Assembly: GCA_963682025.1 (NCBI GenBank)
Contig: OY821519.1
Location: 8,792,668 to 8,856,667 of the forward strand
Length of the DNA stretch: 64,000 bases
Source of the DNA: Cordilura impudica
Taxonomy: Eukaryota; Arthropoda; Insecta; Diptera; Scathophagidae
Direction: 5' to 3'
The notes under the pieces are model-generated. The model saw nothing but the letters and a program-made list of their open reading frames with translations. It had not been told where the DNA came from and made no database searches. Made by a program: the position numbers and the translations under genes. Positions 1-9,775 of this stretch are shown piece by piece. Within the stretch, counting starts at the first letter, position 1, and each line of letters opens with the position of its first letter.

Positions 1-283
1 TAGGAAATTTTATTTTTTTCATTAAATAAAGACCCTAAAGGTATGGTAATCAATTACATTAACAAATTTAATAAACACACACATAGCATTGTATAATTTT
101 ATGTATGTGTTAGTAGCAACTTTAAATGCAATTTACTCAAAATAAAGGAAAAAAATTAAAAATCTGTAAATCTGCAAAACGGCTAAAAAGATTAATATAC
201 GTTTGGTCAAAATCGGGATAAAACGATAGAACAAAACATCGGTCACAAGAAATCGCCTAGCCTATTAATATTATAGAAGATAT
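1..283 (+). repeat. Dispersed repeat family C, copy C1 (cut by window edge)
   Basis: This AT-rich repeat matches the copies near 38268-38735, 47389-47715, 49232-49732 and 63512-63930. Shared blocks include the start 'aggaaattttat', a middle section rich in cacaca with 'gcattgtataattttatg', and the end 'cctattaatattatag'. The first part of the family (CCAGCCCTCGAAATTCGAG) lies off the window. No coding potential is seen. The class is unknown; a non-autonomous DNA element is possible. Confidence 0.7.
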
Positions 284-344
284 AAATAAAAATTTTAAAT
301 TTAATTTAAATTTTTATATAAAAATTATTTAATAAATTTCAACA

Positions 345-603
345 TTGTACGAGGGCAACCTTATAAAACATATATTTCAATCAATTTCAGTGAATTTATA
401 ATCATGGAAAAAATTGGTCACCGTTATGTAATTCAATACCTTCATTTGAAAGGCCTCAGTCCCACCAATATTAAAGCCGACTGGGGACTGCTCCTTCATT
501 TACAACTATAAAATATTGGATGGTAGAGTTTAAAAGAGGCCGTAGAAGCTGCCAAGGCGAACACCGTAGTGGTGGACTTATGGTGGAAGGTACGTGAGAT
601 AGT
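345..603 (+). pseudogene. mariner transposase, 5' part (split by piggyBac)
   Basis: From the ATG at 404 the translation starts MEKIGHRYVIQYLHLKGLSP, followed by TNIKA. This is the N-terminal helix-turn-helix of mariner-family (IS630/Tc1) transposases. A frameshift follows, after which IKYW-type and EFKRGRRSCQGEHRSGG-type blocks are readable. The gene is interrupted at the TTAA at 604-607 by a piggyBac element and resumes at 4797. The left terminus may be the 'acgagggcaacc' stretch near 349, but I could not pair it with a right terminal repeat. The copy is dead, with frameshifts, deletions and an insertion. Confidence 0.85.
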
Positions 604-886
604 TTAACCCTAGAACGGTAAACATCGCCTGTGAGTCGAAGCAATTTTTGTTTTTTTGCGATATTTCACAATCGCCTACTCGTATCAAAGCGTACACTCT
701 TGCCAACTCAGTTGAGTATTGTACGAGCTTGTGCACAGACGCATTTTGTTCTGCTCCGTTGCGTTGCTTATACATACCTACTTGTATCGCCTCTGAGGCG
801 AAGTTTACCAGTAAAGGTAATTTTTTTGAACATATTCGTTTGTTCATTTTTTTTTTTTTTTTTTTTTTTTTGCCAAAAATTAGAGT

Positions 887-2602
887 TTGCGTATAATTTT
901 TATAGTTTTTGAGATGACTACTTCTGAAGCGCAACTAATAAAATGGCTGGAGGAGATATCGCTAGATGAAAGTGAGCTTGATGACGTTTTGGGAGCAGAT
1001 TTCGATTCAGATGATAGTGAGGCTGACCCCACTTACGTCGCTGATTTAGACGATGACATGCAGAATATTGATGTATCTAATGAAAATTATGTCAATGTAC
1101 AATCCGCACCGACTCATGTTCAGGAAGCTGTAGGCACGTCGCAAAATGGTGCGCAACCGGCTTTTGAGAATTTGATAATTACGCCATCGGCGTCGGTTAT
1201 GAGGGGTAAGAATAAATATAATTGGTACTCTGAACCGTCTTCGTCAAAAAAGTATCGAACAGAACTCCCTCGAGAAACATAGTCCATATTATGCCAGGGC
1301 CAAAAGAAGGAGCCAAGGGCATTGTAGATCCCTTGAAATGTTTTGAACTGTTTTTTGCTTCAGAATTGATGGATGAAGTACTTTTGCGCACTAATGAGTA
1401 TATTGACCAAGCAGCTACCAAGTATAAAATTCAGAATACCACTGGATAACAGGTCACAATAGAAAAGCGTTGTGCTCTTCTTGGCATATTTATCTTGAGC
1501 GGTGCGTTAAAAAATAATCACTTGGCAGTTGATGAGCTATTTGATACTACAATTTGTGCATCCCAAAATTTAGCTGCAATGAGCAGTAAACGATTTGAGT
1601 TCCTTGTCAGGTGCCTGCACTTCGATGATCGTAACACTCGAGACGACAGAAAAAAAACTGATAAGTTTGCACCTATCCGATATATTTGGGAAATTTTTAT
1701 CAAGCAATGTAGAGATCTGTATAAACCAGGCTCGTACGTGACAATAGATGAACAACTTTTGGCGTTCAGAGGACGCTGTCCATTCCGTATGTATATTCCT
1801 AATATACCGGCTAAATACGGAATAAAGATCGTTTTAGTATGCGATGTAAAATCAAAATATATGATTGACGCCTCACCGTATTTAGGTAAAAACGCCGGTG
1901 CAACTATAAATGAACCATTGGGATCATACTATTGTAAGCTACTTACAAAGACTATCATGGGACAAATCGTAATTTAACTTCCGATAACTGGTTTACTTCT
2001 ATACCTCTAGCTGAACAATTGCTTCAACCACCATACAACCTTACTCTTGTTGCAACAATTCGAAATAATAAGCAAGAAATTCCTGCAGAGTTCAAACATA
2101 ATTATCACGTCGTGTTGGGACATCTCTTTTTCGATTCCACGAAAAGCTCACTCTTGTTAGCTACAAGGCAAAGCCTCAAAAGACTGTTCTTTTGCTATCT
2201 ACGATGCACGACAAGCCTTCCGTCGACTCCGTTTCCGGTCAGCCAGTAATAACTCAATCTTACAATGAAACAAAAGGTGCTGTGGATACTTTTGATCAGA
2301 TGTGTGCTCAGTCAAGCTGTAGCCGTAAAACGATGCGTTGGCCACTTTGCATGTTTTATGGAATGTTGAATATGGCTCTACTCAGCAGCTATATAATTTA
2401 TTTATCAAATTGTGAAGTTTTAAAATTAAAGCCAATGTCAAGAAGAAAATTCCTCAAGAAAATAAGCAAGGACCTATGTAGCGATTGGTGCGCAATCCGT
2501 TTGGAAAAAGACCGCGTATGCAGAAGAGTTCTCGCAGCAATAAATGACGCTATTGGTCGTAATACTGACGATGATACAGACGAACCGAATATAAACAAGT
2601 AA
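887..2602 (+). pseudogene. piggyBac transposase, N-terminal and catalytic parts, frameshifted
   Basis: Reading begins around 914 (MTTSEAQLIKWLEE) with an acidic N-terminal region rich in D and E, as in piggyBac-family transposases. The catalytic RNase-H-like domain is spread over several frames. The first aspartate is in YVTIDEQLLAFRGRCPF (about 1735-1785). The second is in VLVCDVKSKYM (about 1830-1860). The third is in ETKGAVDTFDQM (about 2265-2302). At least three frame changes or stops separate these blocks: near 1282, 1440, and between 1977 and 2192. The frame ends at a stop created by insertion of the family-A repeat at 2596. All three catalytic aspartates are readable, but no single frame joins them, so the gene is inactive as it stands. 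The C-terminal zinc-binding domain is displaced to about 4236-4420. Confidence 0.9.
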
Positions 2603-3382
2603 GAAAATTATAGACGGTCTAGACCGACTATACGATACCCTATACCATGCGTTTAGAGACCCTATCTCTCAGGCCCAACTAACTAGATATAGCAAATAAG
2701 CATAAACCAAATTTGAGTGGGATTTTTATTAATTTTTCGGCTGCAGATATGAAAAAGTTCATATCGGATGCTATATCTATATGGGAACTAGGCCCAAAAA
2801 TGGACCGATCCTGACCATGTTTGGTAAAGTCTCTTGTATTTTGCAAAAATATATACGAACAAAATTTGAGAAGAATCAGTGCAATATTTTTGTTTTTTGA
2901 TAGATTTAAGTGAAGATCGGGAAGCAGCTCTATATGGGGCCTATGACTAAGAGTTGACCAATAGGGATAATTTTTGGACTATTGATTAATGGATGTAATA
3001 TATACATACAAACCCAATTTGACTAAGATTTGTATGATAATTTGGATCTTATGGCAATATATGTTGATTTCATAGGGGTCATTTGTATGGGGGCTAGGTC
3101 TGAACATGGACCGATTCTCACCAATTTCAATAGCGTTCATCCCATGGCCGATGAAAGATCAAATACCAAATTTCGTCAAAATATATTCATATTTGCGACC
3201 TGCAGTTTGATTACAAGCTTTACATGGACACACAGACGGACGGACATCGTTAAATCGAATCAGATAGTGATTCTGATTCGATCGGTGTAATTAAAGATGG
3301 GTGTAGGTCAAATATTTTTGGTTGCTACAAACAGCAGCACAAAGTCATTATACCCAAACCACATAGTGGTATAGGGTATAAA
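2596..3382 (-). repeat. INE-1/DINE-1-like repeat family A, copy A1
   Basis: In INE-1-like orientation (minus strand) it starts TTTATACCCTATACCAC, contains the tandem-G/A/C block seen here as 'cagacggacggacatcg', and ends with the palindrome GTCGGTCTAGACCGTC followed by ATAATTTTCTTACTTG. The palindrome is a likely 3' hairpin, as in Helitron/Helentron-derived elements. It interrupts the piggyBac transposase reading frame. Related copies lie at 14523-15065, 21839-22595 plus 26895-26911, 54413-55758 and 58735-59534. No protein is encoded. Similarity to Drosophila INE-1 is judged from memory of its general layout, not from a search. Confidence 0.85.
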
Positions 3383-3389
3383 AAGCAGA

Positions 3390-4234
3390 GTTCAGAAAAA
3401 AACACACACTGAATAAAAAACTCGTACATATATGTAAACAAACATAACTTAGACCAACACACACATATTTTTATTTTCATATCAATTATGTTTGTTTTTA
3501 AATTTTCTTCGGTGCCCAACACAACCATGACTGTGTTCGTTTTAATATTTCTTTATTTACACGAACATTTTTGTATCACGTACTTTTTGTTTCAATCACA
3601 CATACAGCACACATTTTTGAGTGTTGCTTTATTTGAAGTTCATGTTCTGGTACGTGTACTGAAAAAAAAAAAACAAAACATGTACAATAAACAGGTTCGA
3701 GTTCAGTTATATTTTAAGTCGTGTTGTGGATCGTGTAGTAAGAAAAAACAGAACATGTGCAATAAACAGGTTCGAGTTCAGTTATATTTTAAGTCGTGTT
3801 TAAAATATAACTGAACAATAAACAGGTTCGAGTTCAGTTATATTTTAAACACGACTTAAAATATAACTGAACTCGAACCTGTTTATTGCACATGTTCTGT
3901 TTTTTCTTACTACACGAGCCACAACACGACTTAAAATATAACTGAACTCGAACCTGTTTATTGTACATGTTCTGTTTTTTTTTTAGTACACGTACCAGAA
4001 CATGAACTTCAAATAAAGCAACACTCAAAAATGTGTGCTGTATGTGTGATTGAAAAAAAAGTACGTGATACAAAAATGTTCGTGTAAATAACGAAATATT
4101 AAAACGAACACAGTCATGGTTGTGTTGGGCACCGTAGAAAATTTAGAAACGCACATAATTGATATGAAAATAAAGATATGTGTTGGCTGCTTTTGAACAG
4201 AACATTGTGTGTTTCATGTGTGTATTTTCTGAAC
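3390..4234. repeat. 845-bp foldback (long inverted repeat) inside the piggyBac
   Basis: The left arm (about 3390-3816) and right arm (about 3832-4234) are reverse complements, with a centre of only about 15 bases ('aataaacaggttcga'). Each arm contains two tandem copies of a roughly 75-bp unit with 'caataaacaggttcgagttc' and 'agttatattttaagtcgtg'. The outermost bases are GTTCAGAAAA and TTTTCTGAAC. The arms differ by scattered substitutions and small indels, more in the outer 150 bp than in the centre. Predicted proteins on the two strands here mirror each other and are not genes. Confidence 0.93.
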
Positions 4235-4235
4235 C

Positions 4236-4423
4236 TTGATAAAAAGGGCATAAGATCAAAATGCGATTTCTGTCCTCCAAAATTGAAGCGTATGAGTGTA
4301 TATTTCTGCGCAATATGTAAGAAAACTTACTGTTTAGAGCACAGATCACATAACTGTTGGCAATGTGACGAAAAAAAGTGGGTGGAAAAACCAAAAACTT
4401 TATTTTGGTGTGCACAATTTTAA
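4236..4423 (+). pseudogene. piggyBac transposase C-terminal cysteine-rich domain
   Basis: The translated block KGIRSKCDFCPPKLKRMSVY, then FCAICKKTYCLEHRSHNC and a final WQC, has the C-x2-C...C-x2-C-x4-C-x2-H spacing of the zinc-binding domain that ends piggyBac transposases and binds the element's own ends. It is the continuation of the gene broken at 2602 by the family-A repeat and the foldback. It ends with a stop at about 4421-4423. Confidence rests on cysteine spacing and position inside the piggyBac termini. Confidence 0.85.
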
Positions 4424-4792
4424 TCATGGTATAAGCTTTATATTTTTTTTAATATGTTAACTAGATCTAAGATCTATAGGATCAGGATTTTTTTTTTTTT
4501 TTTTTGATCTTGAACTGATTTTTTATATTTTTTTTATTTTTTGTAAAAGATCTCTTCATGCCATTAATTAATATATGTGATCTACAAATATGCCTAAAAT
4601 ATTTTTAAGATATTTTAAAAATGAATTATTTTTTGTTTATTTTTGTTATCAAAACTGTAATTAATATGTTTTTGTTTTTGTTTTAAAAAATTTTTGTTTT
4701 TTTAAAACTGAAATTTGAGTTTTTTTATAAAAGTCGCCTCAGAGGCGAAGTTTACCATTAAAGAGTTAAAAAATATGTTTACCATTCTAGGG
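4424..4792 (+). other. piggyBac 3' untranslated and subterminal region
   Basis: T-rich non-coding sequence between the transposase stop and the right terminal inverted repeat. It contains a run of about 19 T near 4488-4505 and the subterminal CGCCTCAGAGGCG palindrome near 4735. I see no other gene here. Confidence 0.75.
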
Positions 4793-4796
4793 TTAA

Positions 4797-5440
4797 AAAA
4801 GTACTATACATCGCATATTGACCGACAATTTGGAGATGGGCGCCGCGTTTGGTCACACTTTCACAGTTCTTGACGATGTATCACCGCAATAAAACCGAGT
4901 TTGCAACGATTCGTAACCATGCATGACACATGAGTCCATCACTTCACACCTGAGACAAAGGAGCAGTCAAAACAGTTGACTAAATGAGAGAATCGTGTCG
5001 GAAGAAGGCGAAGACAGTTCCATCTGCAGGCAAGGTTATAGCGTCTGCTTTTTGGGTTACGCAAGGGTTAATTTTTATTGATTACCCTAAAAAAATATGC
5101 ACCGCGAATATTGTGCTAACTTATTGCAGCGTTTCAGCAATAGTTCAAACATCCATTATTACAATGGCCAAAATCCATGAATTAAAGTTCGAATTTCTTC
5201 ATCATGCAGATCGCCAGATTTAACTGACTCGGATTATTTTCTATTTCCAAACTTTAAAAAAATCGTTCGGTGTCAAAAGATTTGCCAGCAATGAAAAGGT
5301 AGTCAGCGGTTGATGGCTATTTTATGGAGTTAGACAGTGCTTACTATAAACAGAGTATCGGAGCTATTGAATATCGCTGGGGAAAGTGTATCTTTGTCAG
5401 AACAGGTTGTTAGTTATTTATATGTATATCTTAATAACCA
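4797..5440 (+). pseudogene. mariner transposase, 3' part (continuation after piggyBac)
   Basis: The mariner gene split at 604 resumes here. Readable blocks in changing frames are RWAPRLVTL near 4835, a HT-PETKEQSKQ-like block near 4945-4975, KKAKTVPSAGKVIASAFW (about 5005-5055), GLIFIDY (about 5065), MAKIHELKFEFL (5164-5200), a FPNLKKSFG-like block near 5248, and a C-terminal block with ELDSAYYKQS-like sequence near 5330-5355. These occur in the order found in mariner transposases. Stops and frameshifts interrupt nearly every block, so this is an old inactive copy. I could not identify the right terminal inverted repeat. Confidence 0.88.
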
Positions 5441-5659
5441 AATTTTAAAAATATTACGAAATTATTTAAACAAAATTAATTTTTTTAAAAATTATGTGAG
5501 CCTAGACAATCTGACACAAATTTTTGATTTTTGGCATAGATATTTTTCTAGATAAGTTTCATTTTCAATCAATCAATTATTTAATTACATGATAATAAAT
5601 TAATTTACAAAAAAAGGGAGTATAATAAAAACTTGGTTTTTACGGGTTGGTTTTTTGTA
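5441..5659. other. AT-rich spacer after mariner
   Basis: No recognisable gene or repeat; probably degraded mariner 3' end and host DNA. Confidence 0.5.
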
Positions 5660-5664
5660 TTTAA

Positions 5665-6154
5665 GGTGATATCACACGATGTGTTTTTTACATATGTAAT
5701 GTCACTTTTTTTTCATATGTAATTCCGTCTGTCTATCAAAATTATCGTTTTACATACGATTCATAATGTTTGCTATCACACGTTCATATGTATTTCCGTA
5801 TGACATAACCTCTAAATGTAAACAACAGCTGATTTAATTTGTGAATTTACAAAAATTTATTCTTAAAAATAAAGTTATAGATTTTATATATTTTTAATTG
5901 TTAATTAATATTAAACAATTTATTCTTCTTTAATCTTTATAATTTACTCTGTTTTTCTTTCGCCACAAGCAGTGTTGTATTTTCATATGTTTGTCATGCC
6001 AAAATAGAAACTGTTCTAATTGAAAAATTTACATGTCACTTTCCTCATTAATTGTATATAAACAATATTTCATATGCATCACGCGATGTTTACAACTTTT
6101 CCTGTGCGAAAATTTGACAGTACATATGTAAAAAACACATCGTGTGATACAGCC
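5665..6154. mobile_element. 490-bp MITE with about 30-bp terminal inverted repeats
   Basis: The left end GGTGATATCACACGATGTG continues into TTTTTTACATATGTA. It is mirrored at the right by TACATATGTAAAAAA and CACATCGTGTGATACAGCC. TTTAA flanks both sides (5660-5664 and 6155-6159), giving a possible 5-bp target duplication. The inside is non-coding and repeats the 'catatgtaa' and 'tatcacacg' motifs. Superfamily is uncertain; TTAA-type (piggyBac) or another 5-bp-TSD family are options. Confidence 0.85.
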
Positions 6155-6159
6155 TTTAA

Positions 6160-6734
6160 CAAATCCTCCTTTTGTATGAAAAAATGTAAAATTGTAAATT
6201 TTATTTTGGTTTTTAAAAAATATAGTTTGAACAATACAAAGTTACTTGTGCATATTTCTCATTTCATAGTGCATATTTTAGATTTTTGAGTGCATATTTA
6301 CAAAATATCGCGCTTCATAGATATTATCATTAGAAAATGCACTTTTACGTTAGAAAATCTCAAAATGCTGCCGTCATAGAAATTTTTCGAATGTTGATAC
6401 GGATTTTATACACAAAAATCTGTTACAAAATGGATTTTATCTAGTGTTGTGATTGGAAAAATCATTTACATAGGCATGTCACAAAGTTCAATTTCGTTGG
6501 ATTGTGGAATTGATATCATATTTCGCTGTTTCTTCAGAAATGTGTAAAACGAAAAAAATTTCGGAGGTGATATTTTTTAATAAGATAAAATAATTGAGTG
6601 CGAATTTGTCGACACATTGATGTATAAATTTAAATATACTATGGGTGACAATACATTGGAAACTTTTACAAAATTCCATTTTGTTTTTGAATAATTTCGC
6701 ATCTATACGCGCAGGGGGGTAAAAATCTATTTCA
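6160..6734. other. Unassigned AT-rich stretch
   Basis: No gene is seen. The block 'gtgacaatacattggaaac' at 6645 resembles 'gtgacaatacgatggaaac' at 47812, which borders the second Tc1-like relic. It may be the detached left end of the Tc1-like element that follows. Confidence 0.45.
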
Positions 6735-7062
6735 CAATACAATCAAAAAAACAGCGTAAGACGTAAGACAAAATTGGTGTGACGTATGATTGTATTGGTG
6801 AAAAAATTATGATATGTAAATGAAAAATGAAAAATTAAAATGAAAAATAGAAAATGAAAAATGAAAAAAAGACTGAAAAATGAAAAATAAAAAATGAAAA
6901 ATAAAAAATGTAAAAATGAAAAATAAAAAATTAAAAATTAACCAGTTGAAATAATAAATATAAATATAAAAAACAATAAATATTTTTATATTAGCAGAGC
7001 AATAAAAAATCTTTAATTACTAGATGTTTACACATCTCCCCTGTGATCGGACACATGTTTTT
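6735..7062 (-). repeat. Microsatellite-cored repeat family D, copy D1
   Basis: This short copy runs on the minus strand. It has the terminal hairpin AGATGTTTACACATCT (about 7022-7037) next to CCCCTGTGATCGGACACATG, then TTAGCAGAG, then 'caactggttaatttttaatt'. A short (TTTTTCA)n-type core follows, then 'gtcttacgtcttacgctg' and a TGATTGTATTGTG end (6735-6752). It serves as the empty site for the family-A insertion in copy D2 at 13790-15095. Confidence 0.8.
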
Positions 7063-7069
7063 TTTGCGA

Positions 7070-8140
7070 AATCAGTCATTCTCTAAAGAAAGATAACAAA
7101 TTTGTTACAAAAAATACAATTAAAAAAAAAATAAAAGAAGAACAAGTATTTTTTTAGTTAGTGATAACAAAACAATGGAAACTTTTAGACTTCTGTGCCA
7201 GAGTTGATAAAAACGATTAAAATAGAAGATGGCATGAAAGAAAATGGATAAAATCTTAACCGTTATTTAAATTATAGGTTCTGAAGTTTTCTTTCAACTG
7301 TTTTAAAAAAAAAAATTGTTTTAATTTTATATTAATTATTATAAAATAAGGCAAGAATAAAGTTTTGTGAAGAATTAAAAACCAGAATAGTAAATGATTT
7401 TACTGCTGGTCTTAAGCAAAAGAAAATTCGTGAGAAATGTTCTATGAATAAATCCATTATTTCAAAAATTGTCAAGATATATCGTGAAAGAGATTCGGAG
7501 ACAACTCAGCATTTAGCAAGAGAGGTTAAAAATCCCCAGAAGTGTTACTTAAAGAAGTTATTGACAAGCTGAAACTAAAACTATGTGCTCGAACTATTTT
7601 CCGACGAGCAATTTAGGTTGATCTTGGTTGTTAACGCCCTGTGAAGAAACCACTGATATCAGGGAAAAGACGGATGAAAAAACGTTGTAAGACGACCAAA
7701 GAGAAAAAGAATAGACCCAAAATACACAAATGCAGTGGCAATATTATGGTATGTAGTTGCTTTTCGGGCCAAGGAATTGATCCTTCTAAAAGGTACTCTA
7801 ATTGGAATTAAATACAGAAAAATTTTAATGACATACGAGGAAGAAAATATGCCCCTGTTCTGGAAGTTCCAACATGACAATGATTCAAAACACACCACAA
7901 AAGTTGTAAACGAATGGCTGCACAAACAAGACAGATCTCATAGAGGCAGTAAATTCAGAGTGGCAAAAAATTTCAATGAATATCATCAACATTTTAATTG
8001 ACTCCATGCCTCGGCATTGTGAACCAGTACTAAAATATAATGGATATCCAACAAAATATAGAAACCAACAATAGAGGGAAAGTTTTCAATTATTGTATAG
8101 TTAAGATTTCCAGTGTTTTGCCAAGACCATAAACATGAAT
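7070..8140 (+). pseudogene. Tc1-like transposase relic
   Basis: Readable parts are a helix-turn-helix region (about 7375-7560: TAGLKQKKIREKCSMNKSII then SKIVKIYRERDS), a fragment around 7725-7770 (NIMV...FSGQGID), then EEENMPLFWKFQHDNDSKHT (about 7834-7895) containing the DND catalytic block. The C-terminal DSMPRHCEPVL block (about 8000-8033) is followed by KYNGYPTKY. Several stops and frameshifts are present, for example near 7615. These blocks are in the order expected for Tc1/mariner superfamily transposases of the Tc1 branch. A second relic of the same family lies at 47812-48510 on the opposite strand. Confidence 0.87.
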
Positions 8141-8151
8141 ACTATAAAGTT

Positions 8152-8182
8152 TCGGTCTAGACCGACTATAATTTTCTTACTT
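8152..8182 (+). repeat. Solo 3' end of repeat family A
   Basis: Only the terminal palindrome TCGGTCTAGACCGA and the tail CTATAATTTTCTTACTT are present, without the family-A body. It marks either a 5'-truncated insertion or a deletion remnant at the border of the Tc1 relic. Confidence 0.75.
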
Positions 8183-8214
8183 ATTTAATTTAGAGTATGG
8201 TATGTGAAAATTGC

Positions 8215-9775
8215 AAATTACATATGTAATTGGTTTACATTTAAGATATTTAAAAATTAAATTAATTACACAATAAACATAAAGCATAAATATAAAAAAA
8301 AAATAATTATATAATTCATAAATGAAAACGTTAAAGAGAGAGAAAAAAGAAAATTAAAAAAATTTATAAATAAAATGAGATATAAAATAGGTATTAACTG
8401 ACAGGTTGATATTTCAGATTGAGAAATGTTTTCTTCTCTCGTTACTAAAACTTGTTGCGTTGTTGTTGGTGTGTATTTTGTGTGGAAGAAGGTTCCAAAG
8501 ATGGATGGCGTTAAAAAAAAATTGTCATTCGGTTATTAGACTTCTATAGCAGAGAGAGACTATTTTTTTTACCCCTCACAGATTGAAAGAAAGTGAGGTG
8601 ATCAAACAAGAAATGCGGCTCCTTAATATATATTATTTTATGAAGCTGTATTAGTATTCTAACGTTCATTAGATTCTCAAAGGACAAGCCACACAACTGT
8701 TTCGTGTAGAGAGATACTCTATTATGATCACGCTTTGAAAGTCCATATCGTAGACAACATTTAATTTACATTTACTCGTGGAATCACAATGTGCAAAAAG
8801 CTAACAGCCGTATAGCAAACAGGGCATTAAATAGACCGAAGCAATAAGCATTCTGATTTTCAAAGGTGTACAGAACTGGGGTCGAATCGTCGCATTCGTT
8901 ATCGAAATTTTTCGATCGAAATTATTTTTTCATTTTCCAAAATAAAATACTAAGAGTAATTTTACTCTGACACAGCTAAAGAGTTATGGTCCATAGTTAT
9001 TAGTAAAAGTGCAACGAGGTCTGACGATTGTCCGTCTTCTTTAAATAATAAATCAAAATATGGAATTTCGATTGTTTTTACTCGATTTCGAACGCGACAA
9101 TTTGCCCCCTGTATTGCCCATAACGTTCGAAGCATATAGCTCATCTTGCCAACTACAGAGTTGACGTGATTCGAACAACTAATCGTGCTATTAAAAATAA
9201 TCCCAAGGTTTCTCACTGATGAAACAATTTCAATTTTCCTGTTGTTAAGAATTATATCAAAATCAATATTTAAGTGTGCCGATCTTTGTGTATTATAAGG
9301 TATTTCGATTTTTGGGGGTTTAAACAAAGCCTATTTTTAGAAGCCCATAGATAAATTTGGTTAAGATCATAGTTAAGTTTGCCGACATTTTCATGAATAC
9401 ATTTTACCGAACTGCCCAAATAAAGTTGCACATCGTTAGCATACATTTGTAGTTTAGAGTGAACTACATGATTAGGTAAGTCATTTACATATAGTGAAAA
9501 AAGAAGAGGTCCCAAAATCGAACCCTGCGGTACTCTTCTATCAACAGGCAGAGCCCTTGAGTAATAATTGTAAAAAAAAAAAACACTGATTGAAAACGAT
9601 CAGACAGGTTCGATTTAAGTAGCAACGTTGACGTGCATGAAAAATTGAATAGTTGACTAATTTAAGGCCGAGTATAGAGTGATCAACGGTTTCGAAAGCT
9701 TTCGAATGGTCAAGCAGGACTAAAATATTAATTTTGCCAATGTCTCTCCGAGATTTTTTTGTGAAGTTAAACTAG
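8215..9775 (-). pseudogene. Non-LTR retrotransposon (reverse transcriptase C-terminal half), 5'-truncated
   Basis: On the minus strand the order is LLDHSKAFETVDHSIL (about 9700-9650, RT motif A), then RRVPQGSILGPLLFSLYVND (about 9530-9490), then KLQMYANDVQLYL (about 9455-9420, RT motif C), the thumb region, and a C-terminal LCGLSFENLMNVR and HLWNLLPHKIH region down to about 8418. Two catalytic positions are altered: the aspartate of motif A (AFD in relatives) reads AFE, and the YADD box reads YAND. There are also frameshifts. The endonuclease and ORF1 are missing, as is usual for 5'-truncated copies. The clade is not assigned with confidence; Jockey/CR1-type is plausible. Confidence 0.88.

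Larger units (their letters stand above)
604..4796 (+). mobile_element. Complete-ended piggyBac element with TTAA target duplication, inserted in a mariner
   Basis: The left end is TTAA (604-607) followed by CCCTAGAACGGTAAAC. The right end is GTTTACCATTCTAGGG followed by TTAA (4793-4796). These are near-perfect terminal inverted repeats of 16 bp with the CCCTAG tip and TTAA target typical of piggyBac. A subterminal block containing a CGCCTCTGAGGCG-like palindrome and GAAGTTTACC occurs near 786-810 and again near 4735-4757 in the same orientation. The element body (608-4792) carries a broken transposase gene, an INE-1-like repeat at 2596-3382 and a foldback at 3390-4234. Flanking sequence on both sides is mariner, so piggyBac is younger than the mariner. 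Confidence 0.92.

Noticed and set aside
631..912. Overlapping frames with Phe or Lys runs around the 846-871 poly-T
   Set aside because: They are translations of a homopolymer in the piggyBac 5' region and have no domain.
3488..4073. Frames of 108 (plus) and 79 (minus) residues with almost the same sequence
   Set aside because: They mirror each other because of the foldback; no family match and no start context.
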